A DNA stretch of 64,000 nt from UM-FILTER-40-17 sp032251335 (lineage in GTDB: Bacteria > Bacteroidota > Bacteroidia > Flavobacteriales > Flavobacteriaceae), in contig JAVVDW010000012.1 of assembly GCA_032251335.1 (NCBI GenBank), forward strand, positions 29,077 through 93,076. The letters run 5' to 3'. Position 1 is the first letter of the stretch. Each line of letters starts with the position of its first letter. Position numbers and translations under genes: made by a program. Shown piece after piece: positions 43,771 through 52,405 of this stretch. The notes beneath the pieces are model-generated. The model had not been told where the DNA came from. It saw nothing but the letters and a program-made list of their open reading frames with translations, and did no database searches.

Positions 43771-44181
43771 ATGTTTAACGAACCCAAAAAAAAGCAAGGT
43801 ATTTTACCCACACTCAGCAAGCCCAACACGATTAGCGAATCTTCAAAAATCACAGGCGATTTTGTCTCCGAAGGCGACATTAGAATAGATGGCAAGTTGG
43901 AAGGCACTATTAAAACTTCAGGCAAATTGGTGATAGGAAAAGCCGGATTTGTCAAAGGTAAAGTGGAGTGCGCCAATGCCGATTTTGAAGGAAAATTTTC
44001 GGGTGATCTGCTCGTCAACGGGCTTTTGAGCCTGAAACCTTCGGCCTCGGTATCGGGCGAATTAATAGTTGGCAAACTGGCTGTTGAACCCGGTGCTGCC
44101 ATCGATGCAACTTGCAAAATGAAAGGCAGCCTAAAAGCCATATCTAATGAGCAGCCAAAAGTTGCCGAAAAAGCCGTCTAA
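43771..44181 (+). CDS. Bactofilin (polymer-forming cytoskeletal protein)
   Basis: A 136-residue protein with a central right-handed beta-helix of bactofilin type (about 28-120): ISESSKITGDFVSEGDIRID, GKLEGTIKTSGKLVIG, KGKVECANADFEGKFSGDL, LLSLKPSASVSGELIVGKL. Tails are short and charged. Bactofilins polymerise without nucleotides and organise cell shape or envelope machinery. The gene has its own consensus promoter and overlaps the AtpZ gene by 35 bp, which couples it to the ATP synthase genes. Confidence 0.92.
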   Translation: MFNEPKKKQGILPTLSKPNTISESSKITGDFVSEGDIRIDGKLEGTIKTSGKLVIGKAGFVKGKVECANADFEGKFSGDLLVNGLLSLKPSASVSGELIVGKLAVEPGAAIDATCKMKGSLKAISNEQPKVAEKAV

Positions 44182-44368
44182 CCGTCCGCTCGTACTTATC
44201 GGTCTGGCCTCGCAAATGGGACTCACCATCTACATCTGTGTTTGGCTGGGCAAAAAATTGGATGCCTACTACCACTACGAAAAAGTTTTTGTGGTTATTT
44301 TTACATTGCTCGGTGTTTTTCTCTCTATTTTTACGCTGATTAAACAACTGAAAAAACTCGATTTATAA
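44147..44368 (+). CDS. AtpZ/AtpI-family protein
   Basis: A 73-residue protein with two membrane helices (about 15-34 and 45-66) of the AtpZ/ATP synthase protein I type: PLVLIGLASQMGLTIYICVW, GKKLDAYY. Relatives beside F-type ATP synthase genes help Mg/Ca movement or c-ring assembly. The gene overlaps the end of bactofilin in another frame and precedes another small membrane gene and atpB. Confidence 0.85.
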   Translation: MSSQKLPKKPSNRPLVLIGLASQMGLTIYICVWLGKKLDAYYHYEKVFVVIFTLLGVFLSIFTLIKQLKKLDL

Positions 44369-44400
44369 ATCGGATGTGCGTTCAAAACCTTTAGGAAGTC

Positions 44401-44784
44401 ATGCCCAAAACCACTTTGCGTTTTATTAGAAACCTACTTTTGCTGCTGACCTTAGTTTCGACATGTCACCTGTTGACTTTACATTTTTTGAAAAAACCAT
44501 TGTTTGCAAACCTACTTGTGCATGCGTATTGGGTCAATTTTTTGTTGGCCGCTATCATTTTTTGGATTATCGACCGATACAAAACCAGGCATAAAAGCGC
44601 ACTCGGATTTATGTTTATGGCAGGCAGTTTCCTCAAGTTTGCCGTGTTTTTTATCATCTTTTACCCGGTTTATAAGGCAGATGGAAATGTAGTTGCTGTA
44701 GAGTTTTCCACTTTTTTTATTCCGTATGTTTGTTGTCTGATTTACGAAACCTATTCAGCATCAAAGATTTTAAATCGACTGTAG
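44401..44784 (+). CDS. Small ATP-synthase-linked membrane protein (AtpI-like position)
   Basis: A 127-residue protein with four hydrophobic helices (about 8-28, 38-56, 67-88, 98-120). There is little sequence identity to recognise, but length, topology and the place between AtpZ and atpB match AtpI-type accessory proteins of Bacteroidota. It may assist c-ring or a-subunit assembly; this comes from location only. Confidence 0.75.
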   Translation: MPKTTLRFIRNLLLLLTLVSTCHLLTLHFLKKPLFANLLVHAYWVNFLLAAIIFWIIDRYKTRHKSALGFMFMAGSFLKFAVFFIIFYPVYKADGNVVAVEFSTFFIPYVCCLIYETYSASKILNRL

Positions 44785-44879
44785 GCTCATTTTAAACAAA
44801 AAAAATTTGTTTTTTGTTTTTGATAAAACACTTACCTTTGCGCCGATTTAAAAATGGGGTTTCGACAATTATTTTTGGT

Positions 44880-45962
44880 ATGATCGACACAATTTCAAAA
44901 AAGCTTATCATCGGCGTTTTCGCGTTACTTTCTTGTTTGTCCTTTGGCCAAGAGCCTGAAAACCACGAAGCCACCGCTGCACACAAGGATTTAAGGGCAG
45001 AAATCAGGGCCGATATACAGCATCACCTGCAAGATTCTCATTATTTTACCTTTCTTTCAGATGAAGAAACCCACTATGCCATTCCGCTTCCTGTCATTCT
45101 TTGGGACAACGGGCTGAAAGTTTTTTCGGCTTCCAAATTTCACCACGGTGAAACCTTAGCAGAAGTGGACGGAAACTACTACAAATTATACCACAATAAA
45201 ATATACAAAACCGACGCACAAGGCACGATAAACTACGATGAAAACCACCATCCGACCAATGCCAAACCGCTCGATTTTTCTGTTACCAAAAGTGTGGTTA
45301 GTATTTTGATGACCGCTTTGCTCATGTTTTGGTTGTTTAGCAGTTTGGCAAAATCTTATGCAAACAACAGTGGCATCGCAACAGGCGTGGGCAGGTTTTT
45401 TGAACCCATTATTTTGTATATACGCGATGAAATTGCCATTCCCAACATTGGCGAAAAACACTACCGGAAATACATGAGTTACTTGCTCACCATTTTCTTC
45501 TTTATTTGGTTTTTAAATATGTTCGGTCTTACGCCACTGGGCATTAATGTCACAGGAAATATTGCTGTAACTTTTGCTTTGGCTTTGCTCACTTTTATCA
45601 TCACCAACGTGACTGCCAATAAAAATTATTGGGGACACATTTTTTGGATGCCCGGTGTGCCTTTACCTATGAAAATCATTTTAGCACCTATCGAATTATT
45701 GGGTGTCATCATCAAACCGTTTTCGTTGATGATTCGTCTCTACGCAAACATTTCTGCCGGACACATCGTTTTGATGAGTTTGATTGGTTTGATTTTTATT
45801 TTCAAAAATTGGTTGGGAAGTTCGCTATCTTTCGGACTCGCCTTTGCCATTTCACTGATTGAAATATTAGTTGCCTTGTTGCAAGCTTATATATTTACCA
45901 TGTTGTCTGCTTTGTATTTCGGTTTTGCTGTGGAAGAGCACGACCACGAAGCGGCACATTAA
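44880..45962 (+). CDS. atpB: F0F1 ATP synthase subunit a
   Basis: About 360 residues from the ATG giving MIDTISKKLIIGVFALLSCL, which starts a signal peptide; the frame is open 22 codons further but without family support. A long His-rich periplasmic N-terminal extension (about 25-150) is present, a usual trait in Bacteroidota. The membrane part has the essential Arg in SLMIRLYANISAGHIVLMSL (about 290-310) and NMFGLTPLGINVTGN. Subunit a forms the proton path with the c ring. The last residues are His/Asp/Glu-rich (EEHDHEAAH). Confidence 0.95.
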   Translation: MIDTISKKLIIGVFALLSCLSFGQEPENHEATAAHKDLRAEIRADIQHHLQDSHYFTFLSDEETHYAIPLPVILWDNGLKVFSASKFHHGETLAEVDGNYYKLYHNKIYKTDAQGTINYDENHHPTNAKPLDFSVTKSVVSILMTALLMFWLFSSLAKSYANNSGIATGVGRFFEPIILYIRDEIAIPNIGEKHYRKYMSYLLTIFFFIWFLNMFGLTPLGINVTGNIAVTFALALLTFIITNVTANKNYWGHIFWMPGVPLPMKIILAPIELLGVIIKPFSLMIRLYANISAGHIVLMSLIGLIFIFKNWLGSSLSFGLAFAISLIEILVALLQAYIFTMLSALYFGFAVEEHDHEAAH

Positions 45963-45991
45963 TACGAATGTTCAATTTTTAATTATATATT

Positions 45992-46186
45992 ATGGAAATT
46001 CCAGTAATGGTAGGTGCAGGTTTGGTAGTCATTGGTGCCGGTATCGGTATCGGTCGCATTGGTGGTTCAGCAATGGATGCTATTGCACGTCAGCCTGAGG
46101 CTTACGGAAAAATTCAAACAGCTATGTTGATTGCAGCTGCTTTGATTGAAGGTATTGGTTTTGCTGCGCTTTTCGCAGTAGGATAG
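45992..46186 (+). CDS. atpE: F0F1 ATP synthase subunit c
   Basis: A 64-residue, two-helix hairpin. The first helix is Gly-rich (GAGLVVIGAGIGIGRIGGS), the polar loop is ARQPEA, and the ion-binding Glu lies in the second helix (ALIEGIGFAALF, Glu53). It is slightly shorter than most c subunits. It is followed by a strong hairpin before atpF. Confidence 0.95.
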   Translation: MEIPVMVGAGLVVIGAGIGIGRIGGSAMDAIARQPEAYGKIQTAMLIAAALIEGIGFAALFAVG

Positions 46187-46194
46187 TCCTAAAA

Positions 46195-46235
46195 AAAACC
46201 GCCTTGCAACGGTTGGTTGTGAAGGCGGTTTTATT
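46195..46235 (+). terminator. Strong hairpin between atpE and atpF (attenuator or processing site)
   Basis: AAAACCGCCTT and AAGGCGGTTTT form a perfect 11-bp stem; the 16-base loop holds a further CAAC/GTTG pairing. TTTTATT follows. It looks like a rho-independent terminator placed inside the operon, or a stabilising/processing hairpin protecting the atpE transcript. Confidence 0.8.
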
Positions 46236-46269
46236 AAAAATTAGATACGATAAAGACATTATATAACTC

Positions 46270-46770
46270 ATGGAAAAATTAATTGAAGAATTTTCGTTCG
46301 GATTGTTTTTTTGGCAATTAATCATCTTTATATTGCTGATTGTTCTGCTCAAAAAATTTGCTTGGAAACCGATTCTCAATGCCGTAAATGAGCGCGAAGA
46401 AGGTATCAAAAATGCACTAAAATCTGCTGAAGATGCACGCAAAGAAATGCAAAACCTTCAGGCAGACAACGAGCGAATCTTGAAAGAAGCGCGGGCGCAA
46501 CGCGAAACCATTTTGAAAGAAGCGCGTGAGATGAAAAACAACATCGTAGCCGAAGCCAAAGAAGAAGCCAAGAGCCAAGCCGATAAATTGATGCTACAAG
46601 CCCAACAAGCCATCGAAGCCGAAAAACAAGCCGCGCTTACCGAAATCAAAAAACAAGTGTCGAGCCTGTCTTTAGAAATTGCCCAGAAAGTAGTCACCGC
46701 AGACTTGGCCAAAGACAAAAATCAAGAAAAATTGATTGAAAGCCTGCTTAAAGAGTCTCAAATAAACTAA
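46270..46770 (+). CDS. atpF: F0F1 ATP synthase subunit b
   Basis: A 166-residue stalk protein: one N-terminal membrane helix (about 8-28, LFFWQLIIFILLIVLLKKF) followed by a long charged coiled coil (AWKPILNAVNEREEGIKNAL, then Ala/Glu/Lys-rich to the end). It links F0 with the delta subunit. The 3' end is 3 bp from atpH. Confidence 0.95.
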   Translation: MEKLIEEFSFGLFFWQLIIFILLIVLLKKFAWKPILNAVNEREEGIKNALKSAEDARKEMQNLQADNERILKEARAQRETILKEAREMKNNIVAEAKEEAKSQADKLMLQAQQAIEAEKQAALTEIKKQVSSLSLEIAQKVVTADLAKDKNQEKLIESLLKESQIN

Positions 46771-46773
46771 GCT

Positions 46774-47310
46774 ATGCAAACAGGAAACAGGGCGTCCATT
46801 CGCTATGCAAATGCATTACTAAGTCTAGCCAAAGAAGCAAAAATAACAACAAAGGTTTCTGAGGATGCCGTTTATATCATCAAAACTTTGCAAGGCAGCA
46901 AAGACTTAAAAAACCTGCTGCAATCGCCTTTGATAAACACTGAAGACAAAAAGCAAATCTTGGAAAACGTTTTTACAGACGTACAAAACGTGACATCGAG
47001 TCTGTTTGGTGTTTTGGCCTCTAACCTTCGTTTCAATTTGTTGGAAAACATCATGCAACAATATCTAGACCTACTAGATTCTGAAAACGGATTTGTACAG
47101 GCCGAAGTGGTTTCCGCCATTCCACTTACTGACGCCTTGCGCACAAAAATTTTGATGAAAGTGAAAACCCTCTCCGGCAAAGAAGGCAAACTCAAAGAAA
47201 GCATAGATCCCAAAATCATAGGTGGTTTTGTGCTACGCGTAGGCGACAGCGAATACAACGCAAGCGTGCTTAACCAGTTTGAAAAATTACGAACAGAATT
47301 AGTCAATTAA
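46774..47310 (+). CDS. atpH: F0F1 ATP synthase subunit delta
   Basis: A 178-residue protein of the OSCP/delta family: ASIRYANALLSLAKE at the N-terminus (about 7-21), helical body, and the conserved C-terminal IDPKIIGGFVLRVGDSEYNAS (in two parts, about 147-166). It joins the b stalk to the F1 head. Part of the continuous atpFHAG stretch. Confidence 0.95.
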   Translation: MQTGNRASIRYANALLSLAKEAKITTKVSEDAVYIIKTLQGSKDLKNLLQSPLINTEDKKQILENVFTDVQNVTSSLFGVLASNLRFNLLENIMQQYLDLLDSENGFVQAEVVSAIPLTDALRTKILMKVKTLSGKEGKLKESIDPKIIGGFVLRVGDSEYNASVLNQFEKLRTELVN

Positions 47311-47337
47311 AATATAAGCCTTTTAACATACAGTATC

Positions 47338-48918
47338 ATGGCAGAAATAAAACCCGCTGAAGTTTCAGCAATCATCAAAAAACAAATTTCCAATTTTGAA
47401 GCCGCTGCAACCTTAGACGAGGTAGGCTCGGTATTACAAATAGGTGACGGTATTGCCCGCGTATATGGTTTGTCCAACGTACAATACGGCGAATTGGTTT
47501 CCTTTGATCAAGGATTGGAAGGCATTGTATTGAACTTGGAAGAAGACAACGTAGGTGTGGTATTGCTCGGACCCTATACACATATTAAAGAAGGTTCAAC
47601 CGTTAAACGCACCCAGCGCATTGCTTCTATTAAAGTAGGCGAAGGCATTGTAGGCCGCGTGGTGGACACGCTCGGAAACCCCATAGACGGCAAAGGTGCT
47701 ATTGAAGGCAAGCTATATGAAATGCCACTAGAGCGAAAAGCCCCGGGTGTAATTTTTCGCCAACCGGTAAACGAACCCCTACAAACAGGTGTAAAAGCAG
47801 TTGATGCCATGATCCCCGTAGGACGTGGCCAACGTGAATTGGTTATTGGTGACCGCCAAACCGGCAAAACGACAGTTTGTATCGATACCATCATCAACCA
47901 AAAAGAATTTTACGATGCAGGCAAACCGGTATATTGTATCTATGTCGCTATCGGACAAAAAGCATCAACAGTGGCCGGTATCGCCAAAACACTCGAAGAC
48001 AAAGGCGCCATGGCCTATACCACCATCGTAGCTGCAAACGCTTCAGATCCTGCACCAATGCAAGTGTACGCACCATTTGCCGGTGCTTCTATCGGTGAAT
48101 TTTTCCGCGATTCAGGCCGTCCGGCATTGATTGTGTATGACGACCTTTCTAAGCAAGCAGTTGCTTACCGAGAGGTGTCTTTGTTGTTGCGTCGTCCTCC
48201 CGGACGTGAAGCCTATCCGGGCGACGTGTTTTATTTGCACTCTCGTTTGCTGGAACGCGCTGCTAAGATTATCAACAACGATGCTATTGCCAAAAACATG
48301 AACGATTTGCCCGATGTATTAAAACCTATCGTAAAAGGTGGTGGCTCTTTGACGGCACTTCCCATCATTGAAACACAAGCCGGAGACGTGTCGGCCTATA
48401 TCCCGACCAACGTTATCTCCATTACAGACGGTCAAATATTCCTAGAGTCGGATTTGTTCAACTCTGGTGTGCGCCCTGCCATCAACGTAGGTATTTCCGT
48501 ATCGCGTGTGGGTGGTAACGCACAAATCAAGTCCATGAAAAAAATTGCAGGAACACTAAAACTGGATCAGGCGCAATTCCGCGAATTAGAAGCCTTCGCC
48601 AAATTTGGTTCCGACTTGGATGCTGCCACATTGAACGTTATTGAAAAAGGAAGACGCAACGTTGAGATTTTGAAACAATCACTCAACGATCCTTTCACCG
48701 TGGAAGATCAGGTAGCCATCATTTTTGCAGGCACCAAAAACTTGCTTCGTGATGTGCCGGTTGATAAAGTAAAAGAATTTGAACGCAGCTATCTGGAAGT
48801 GCTCAATGCCAAACATCGCGATGTGTTGGATAAGCTAAAAGCCGGACAGTTGACAGACGAAATTACCGACACTTTGACACAGGTTGCCAAAGAGATTGCC
48901 GGCAGTTATAAAAAATAA
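47338..48918 (+). CDS. atpA: F0F1 ATP synthase subunit alpha
   Basis: A 526-residue F1 subunit. Walker A is GDRQTGKTTVCIDT (about 170-183), and the ATP synthase signature is PAINVGISVSRVGG (about 380-393). LIVYDDLSKQAVAYREVSLL and RPPGREAYPGDVFYLHSRLL are family blocks. Length fits the family. No beta (atpD) or epsilon (atpC) gene follows in this operon. Confidence 0.97.
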   Translation: MAEIKPAEVSAIIKKQISNFEAAATLDEVGSVLQIGDGIARVYGLSNVQYGELVSFDQGLEGIVLNLEEDNVGVVLLGPYTHIKEGSTVKRTQRIASIKVGEGIVGRVVDTLGNPIDGKGAIEGKLYEMPLERKAPGVIFRQPVNEPLQTGVKAVDAMIPVGRGQRELVIGDRQTGKTTVCIDTIINQKEFYDAGKPVYCIYVAIGQKASTVAGIAKTLEDKGAMAYTTIVAANASDPAPMQVYAPFAGASIGEFFRDSGRPALIVYDDLSKQAVAYREVSLLLRRPPGREAYPGDVFYLHSRLLERAAKIINNDAIAKNMNDLPDVLKPIVKGGGSLTALPIIETQAGDVSAYIPTNVISITDGQIFLESDLFNSGVRPAINVGISVSRVGGNAQIKSMKKIAGTLKLDQAQFRELEAFAKFGSDLDAATLNVIEKGRRNVEILKQSLNDPFTVEDQVAIIFAGTKNLLRDVPVDKVKEFERSYLEVLNAKHRDVLDKLKAGQLTDEITDTLTQVAKEIAGSYKK

Positions 48919-48949
48919 TTTTTTAACCACTGTTTAGTCCAACAAAACA

Positions 48950-49807
48950 ATGGCCAATTTAAAGGAAATACGAAACAGAATCGCCTCGGTATCCTCTACC
49001 ATGCAGATAACCTCTGCCATGAAAATGGTATCGGCGGCCAAGCTCAAAAAAGCACAGGACGCCATTACGGCTATGCGCCCCTATTCGCGAAAATTGACAG
49101 AGTTGATGCAAAACTTGAGCGCCTCATCTCAGGACAGTAATTTGGGTGTCTATGCCGACAACCGACCTGTAAAACGCGCATTGGTAGTGGCAATTACTTC
49201 CAACAGAGGTCTTTGTGGGGCTTTCAATTCAAACGTGATTAAGAAAGCCAAAAACTTACAACAAGATTGGCAAGGCGTAGAAACCGATTTCTACACCATC
49301 GGCAAACGCGGTACAGATAGTTTGAAAAAAGTACAAAAACCAGTCGGTGTACAAACAACTATCTTCGACAGCCTGACTTTTGACAATACCGCTTTAATTG
49401 CGGAAGAATTGATGCAGTTGTTCAGCAACGGTACTTACGACAAAATTGTACTCATCTACAACAGTTTTAAAAATGCCGCTAATCAGGAAGTACTGACAGA
49501 GCAATTTTTACCCATATTACCCATTGCGACTGATGCCAAAACAGAAGTAGATTATATATTCGAACCCGAAAAAGAGGAAATACTGGCGTCTTTAATCCCA
49601 AAATCTCTAAAGACACAACTATACAAAGCTTTAAGAGATTCTTTTGCATCCGAACACGGCGCACGCATGACGGCCATGCACAAGGCGACGGACAATGCTT
49701 CAGAACTCAGGTCACAACTAAAAATTACCTACAACAAAGCCCGCCAAGCAGCCATCACCAACGAAATCTTAGAAATCGTAAGTGGTGCAGAAGCGCTCAA
49801 CGGATAA
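48950..49807 (+). CDS. atpG: F0F1 ATP synthase subunit gamma
   Basis: A 285-residue central-stalk protein. N-terminal helix NLKEIRNRIASVSSTMQITS and AMKMVSAAKLKKAQ; C-terminal TDNASELRSQLKITYNKARQ and AAITNEILEIVSGAEAL pair with it to make the rotating coiled coil. It is the last atp gene here and is followed by a terminator. Confidence 0.97.
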   Translation: MANLKEIRNRIASVSSTMQITSAMKMVSAAKLKKAQDAITAMRPYSRKLTELMQNLSASSQDSNLGVYADNRPVKRALVVAITSNRGLCGAFNSNVIKKAKNLQQDWQGVETDFYTIGKRGTDSLKKVQKPVGVQTTIFDSLTFDNTALIAEELMQLFSNGTYDKIVLIYNSFKNAANQEVLTEQFLPILPIATDAKTEVDYIFEPEKEEILASLIPKSLKTQLYKALRDSFASEHGARMTAMHKATDNASELRSQLKITYNKARQAAITNEILEIVSGAEALNG

Positions 49808-49830
49808 GTGTGAAAATTATATTGATACTA

Positions 49831-49858
49831 AACCTGTCTTTTGGCAGGTTTTTTGTTT
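49831..49858 (+). terminator. Terminator of the atp operon
   Basis: AACCTGTC / GGCAGGTT stem with a TTTT loop, followed by TTTTTTGTTTT, directly after atpG. Confidence 0.85.
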
Positions 49859-49871
49859 TATAAATATCTCG

Positions 49872-50378
49872 ATGACTCTATACAAAAATCATATTCTCAT
49901 GGTCACAGTTGCAATGATTTTTATCATACTCCATCAAGGATGCGCCAAACCGCTGTCGGCGCAGCAGGCTTTACCCTTTAAAATAGATACGGTATATTAT
50001 CAAACATGGGTGGGCGGTATAGAAGGCGCCGGATCCGGATACAACCTATTTTTAAAAACCGCCGAGCCGCTTCCTGAAAATGTAGTTCTCACCGCTGTGT
50101 ATTTCAACAACAATCAAGCCGTTTGGGAACAAAACAAACAAGAGCCCTTGCTCTTTGTCGCCCATCTAAAAAATGACCTCCGACCTAGAGAATCTTTTAT
50201 CCTTCACAAAGATGTGACTCAGGAATACGGAAACGAATCGCCCAAAAAACAACCGCAATACGAACTTGCCGCTGATGAAGCCATGATTTTTTATACGGTT
50301 GATGGTCAGAAAAAGATGAGTAAAATCTCCGGAATTTTTGAAAAACCTAAGAACCCCGATCCGAGAATGCGAAACTAG
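49872..50378 (+). CDS. Small lipoprotein of unknown function
   Basis: 168 residues from the ATG after the atp terminator, giving a signal sequence ending in LHQGC (Cys24); a start nine codons later is also possible. The frame is open further upstream into atpG, but that would cross the terminator. The mature part includes ALPFKIDTVYYQTWVGGIEG, GSGYNLFLKTAEPLPENVVL and FYTVDGQKKMSKISGIF, a pattern I know only from uncharacterised flavobacterial proteins. It may form a unit with the flippase downstream. Confidence 0.75.
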   Translation: MTLYKNHILMVTVAMIFIILHQGCAKPLSAQQALPFKIDTVYYQTWVGGIEGAGSGYNLFLKTAEPLPENVVLTAVYFNNNQAVWEQNKQEPLLFVAHLKNDLRPRESFILHKDVTQEYGNESPKKQPQYELAADEAMIFYTVDGQKKMSKISGIFEKPKNPDPRMRN

Positions 50379-50436
50379 CATAGGCTTTGTTATCTTTGGG
50401 CATTCGCTTAACTTTAGCCATGTTTAACTCGCTTCC

Positions 50437-51906
50437 TTGAATACCGCTCGCAAACTTATCGGTCAAACCTTCGTGTACGGTCTTGCCACCGTGTTGCCGC
50501 GCATGATGAGTTTTTTGCTTGTTCCTTTATATACAAGTTTGCTCAAAGTGAGTGTGTATGGCGTCATTTCCATCGTGTTTTCATGGATGGTGCTTTTTAA
50601 TGTCGTGCTTTCATATGGTATGGAAACAGCCGTTTTTAGATTTTTTCACAAAGAAAACGAGAACAAAAAAGTAATCGCCACAGCACTGTATTCACTGATT
50701 TTTTCCAGTTTGTTTTTTTTATTTGTCGGCTTATTTTTTGCGGAAGACATTGCCCAAATCACACACATCAACAGTGAATATTTAAAGTTGGCCATTGGTA
50801 TATTGGTGCTCGATGCACTTGTTGTCGTACCATTTGCCACTTTGCGTATTCGTCAAAAAGCGGTGCAATACACTTGGATTAAAATTTCAAATGTATTGCT
50901 CAACTTAACCTTAAACATATTGTTTCTCTGGTTGTTTCCTGCTTACCAAATCACCCATTTGATAGGCTTTTCGGTTGTTTTTGACGATCCGATAATTGCG
51001 ATTTTTACGGCAAACCTGATCGCAAGTAGTTTCACATTGCTGTGGCTTATGCAAACCTTTGGCGTTTTAGCCAAGGGCTTTGACGGTGTTTTGCTCAAAC
51101 AAATGCTCCGATACGCCTACCCTATTCTCATTGCCGGCTTAGCCTTTGCAGTCAATGAAACTTTTGACAGAATCCTACTCGCCCGCTTATTGCCCAAAGA
51201 CATCGCAGCACAAGCCGTAGGTGCCTATGCCGCCTGTTACAAACTCGCTATGTTTGTCACGCTTTTCGCAACGGCCTTTAGGCTAGGCATAGAACCCTTC
51301 TTTTTTAGCAAGGCCAAAGATGCCAACGCCCCGGAAACTTATGCAACCATCACACACTATTTTACGGTCTTTGGCAGCATAGTCGTATTGGCAGTGGTCG
51401 TCTTTTCCGATTTTTTAAAAACAATCCTCATCAGAGACAGCGCTTATTGGGAAGCCATGAAAGTGGTGCCTTTGTTGCTCTTTGCCAACCTGTTTTTGGG
51501 TATTTACCACAACTTGTCCGTTGCGTATAAGGTGACCGACAAAACCTTAGTAGGTGCCGGCATTTCTGTGTTTGGTGCCGTGGTAACCTTAGGTATTAAC
51601 TTTTGGCTGATTCCTAGCATGAGTTATATGGGATCGGCTATTGCGACTTTTGCGGCATACGGCAGCATGATGCTCCTTTCGCTATATTTGGGAAGAAAAT
51701 ACATGATTATTCCCTATCATTTTAAAAAGTCCGGATTATACCTCTTCCTCAGCGGTATTTTCACCATACTTTCTTTTTATATATTCGACCATAAAGTCTG
51801 GGTAGGTGGGTTGCTCTTGGTTGTGTTTTTATTTTTTGTTTGGAAACTAGAACAACACCCCCTTAAAAAGCTTCTCCTAACGACCACGACTAAGTCCAAA
51901 ACATAG
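50437..51906 (+). CDS. Wzx-like polysaccharide/oligosaccharide flippase
   Basis: A 489-residue protein with 13-14 hydrophobic segments of the MATE/MVF (polysaccharide_synt) type: QTFVYGLATVLPRMMSFLLV (about 9-28) and PLYTSLLKVSVYGVISIVFS. NETFDRILLARLLP and ATAFRLGIEPFFFSKAKD are family blocks. It should flip lipid-linked glycans across the inner membrane. The start is TTG; a nearby ATG is out of frame. It leads a run of envelope genes (dut, TPR, DUF4292, EnvC-like) with short gaps. Confidence 0.88.
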   Translation: MNTARKLIGQTFVYGLATVLPRMMSFLLVPLYTSLLKVSVYGVISIVFSWMVLFNVVLSYGMETAVFRFFHKENENKKVIATALYSLIFSSLFFLFVGLFFAEDIAQITHINSEYLKLAIGILVLDALVVVPFATLRIRQKAVQYTWIKISNVLLNLTLNILFLWLFPAYQITHLIGFSVVFDDPIIAIFTANLIASSFTLLWLMQTFGVLAKGFDGVLLKQMLRYAYPILIAGLAFAVNETFDRILLARLLPKDIAAQAVGAYAACYKLAMFVTLFATAFRLGIEPFFFSKAKDANAPETYATITHYFTVFGSIVVLAVVVFSDFLKTILIRDSAYWEAMKVVPLLLFANLFLGIYHNLSVAYKVTDKTLVGAGISVFGAVVTLGINFWLIPSMSYMGSAIATFAAYGSMMLLSLYLGRKYMIIPYHFKKSGLYLFLSGIFTILSFYIFDHKVWVGGLLLVVFLFFVWKLEQHPLKKLLLTTTTKSKT

Positions 51907-51938
51907 GAATTCTAAAGATTTTCCGTTAATTTTACACC

Positions 51939-52382
51939 ATGAACACACTACCAATCAGACTGGTCAACAAATCGAAACATCCGGATCCTGCTTATGAAAC
52001 GCCGGCATCTGCGGGCGTAGATTTACGAGCAAATCTCGATGCACCTGTCACATTTAGACCCCTGGAACGGCATATCGTAAAAACCGGACTTTTCATAGAA
52101 TTGCCGATTGGATATGAAGCACAAGTAAGGCCCAGAAGCGGGTTGGCAGCCAAGTTTGGGATTACGGTACTCAACACGCCCGGCACCATAGATGCCGACT
52201 ACAGAGGCGAAATTGGCGTGATATTGGTGAACCTCTCTTCGTCAGATTTTGTCGTTGAAGACGGCGATCGGATTGCACAATTGGTCATAGCCAAACACGA
52301 ACAAGCCGGTTTTATTCGGGTTTCGGACCTGAGTGAAACCACACGTGGCAGTGGCGGTTTTGGCAGTACAGGCGTGAAATAA
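51939..52382 (+). CDS. dut: dUTP diphosphatase
   Basis: A 147-residue trimeric dUTPase. Motifs in order: ASAGVDLRA, PRSGLAAKFGI, LNTPGTIDADYRGEIGVIL, GDRIAQLVI and the C-terminal RGSGGFGSTG that closes the active site. It removes dUTP and gives dUMP for thymidylate synthesis. Confidence 0.97.
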   Translation: MNTLPIRLVNKSKHPDPAYETPASAGVDLRANLDAPVTFRPLERHIVKTGLFIELPIGYEAQVRPRSGLAAKFGITVLNTPGTIDADYRGEIGVILVNLSSSDFVVEDGDRIAQLVIAKHEQAGFIRVSDLSETTRGSGGFGSTGVK

Positions 52383-52405
52383 AAACACATCAAGCCACTA
52401 CACGC

